From NCBI GenBank assembly GCA_028753945.1, contig JAPNXP010000016.1, positions 2,202,001-2,266,000 of the forward strand: 64,000 bases of DNA. Reading direction: 5' to 3'. Positions within the stretch are counted from its first letter, which is position 1. Every line of letters begins with the position of its first letter. The notes beneath the pieces are model-generated. The model made no database searches and was not told where the DNA came from. It worked only from the letters and a program-made list of their open reading frames with translations. The stretch comes from Hexactinellida sp. DTS-2022 (taxonomy: Eukaryota > Porifera > Hexactinellida). Positions 63,421 to 64,000 of this stretch are shown in pieces. The position numbers and the translations under genes are program-made.

Positions 63421-63565
63421 CAGTAGAACCTCGTTAGTACGAACACCAGGGGACAGCAATATGCGTTCGCCTTATCCAGAATTAGTATTAACCAATTTCA
63501 TTTGTATTGAAAAGGCTTTGAAGGGGACTGAAATAGTGTATTAACCGTGTTCGTACTAACTAGAT
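63421..63565. mobile_element. MITE family B copy 113 bp upstream of ASF1
   Basis: CAGTAGAACCTCGTTAGTAC to CGTACTAACTAGATTATAC; right end slightly decayed. It lies in the probable ASF1 promoter region. Confidence 0.75.
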
Positions 63566-63677
63566 TATACATGTTGAACATGCATGTTTGCAAAGTTTTT
63601 TCAAAACAGTTGTAGTATATTACGAAACTTAACTCTGTTATAAATGCAACAGCTAATTAGTTAGAGCAGTATAGTTA

Positions 63678-64000
63678 ATGTCTAAGATAGAAGTTATCAA
63701 TGTAGAAGTTAAGGACAACCCCAGTCACTTCTTGTCCCCATTTAAGTTCGAAGTGTCATTCGACTGTTTTGAGTCTCTCCCATTGGATTTGGATTGGAAG
63801 ATAATATACGTGGGTTCAGCTTCCAGTTCTGAGTACGATCAGATATTGGACAGTGTCCTTGTGGGGCCCGTGCCGGCTGGTAGACACATGTTCACGTTTG
63901 AGGCCAACTGTCCTGACGTCACAAAGCTGCCTCCACAGGACGCACTCGGCGTGACCGTAGTGCTACTCACCTGTTCGTATCGAGACAGCGAGTTTGTGCG
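63678..64000 (+). CDS. ASF1: Histone chaperone ASF1, N-terminal part
   Basis: Binds the H3-H4 dimer and hands it to CAF-1 or HIRA for nucleosome assembly. The visible 107 residues start MSKIEVINVEVKDNPSHFLS and include FEVSFDCFESLPLDLDWKII, YVGSASSSEYDQILDSVLVG, PVPAGRHMFTFEANCPD and GVTVVLLTCSYRDSEFV, near-identical in pattern to ASF1 from yeast to human. The Asp in SSEYDQILDSVLVGPV is among those contacting H3. The gene continues past the window end with no intron so far. It probably lies within, or head-to-head with, TRMT1. Confidence 0.95.
   Translation, partial: MSKIEVINVEVKDNPSHFLSPFKFEVSFDCFESLPLDLDWKIIYVGSASSSEYDQILDSVLVGPVPAGRHMFTFEANCPDVTKLPPQDALGVTVVLLTCSYRDSEFV

Overview
This window is nuclear DNA of an animal-type eukaryote. 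The protein genes are cut into many short exons by GT-AG introns, the standard code is used, and several products are typical of animals: a CAD fusion in the order GATase-CPSII-DHOase-ATCase, a class C (mGluR-like) receptor, mitochondrial IARS2, SECISBP2, RAD51B, CFAP141 (a ciliary protein), three ZAR1-like zinc-finger genes and ASF1. An mGluR-like receptor next to a cAMP-receptor-like 7TM receptor, in a compact AT-rich genome, suggests an early-branching animal, perhaps a sponge. That last step is inference.

Layout. 1-4701: 3' part of mitochondrial isoleucyl-tRNA synthetase IARS2 (+), with a small membrane-protein ORF inside an intron. 5240-13030: SDHAF1 (+), an unrecognised Ser/acidic-rich gene 'X' (+) and SECISBP2 (-), carried on a tandem duplication (5267-8617 and 8618-12240). 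The duplication leaves one complete SECISBP2, one 5'-truncated SECISBP2, one broken SDHAF1 and one frameshifted X. 13869-15422: two ZAR1-like 3CxxC genes (+). 15924-16349: CFAP141 (-). 17151-25697: RAD51B (+); its 5.4-kb third intron holds an antisense class C GPCR gene (18900-22867) and a tRNA-Gly(CCC). 26021-29008: a third ZAR1-like gene, a 7TM receptor and DNPH1 (all -). 29228-31057: a Sel1-repeat gene (+) interrupted by a 660-bp transposon. 31510-50444: CAD (+), 36 exons predicting about 2,175 residues, with a 459-residue gene inside intron 5. 51989-61260: a two-SAM-domain scaffold gene (+), with an antisense cupin_5 gene in its first intron. 62038-63305: 3' exons of TRMT1 (-). 63678-64000: 5' part of ASF1 (+).

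Two themes run through the window. Introns repeatedly host other genes (IARS2, RAD51B, CAD, the SAM gene, and probably TRMT1 around ASF1). Introns and gene flanks are also packed with short non-autonomous DNA transposons in at least a dozen families, most starting CAGT and ending ACTG next to TA (pogo/Tc1-like), plus hAT-like elements with 8-bp target duplications. Some are nested in each other, some sit at splice sites or just upstream of start codons, and some carry internal minisatellites.

Functionally the genes are mostly housekeeping: pyrimidine synthesis (CAD), nucleotide clean-up (DNPH1), mitochondrial translation and respiration (IARS2, SDHAF1), tRNA modification (TRMT1), selenoprotein synthesis (SECISBP2), recombination (RAD51B) and chromatin assembly (ASF1). 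There is no sign of operons.
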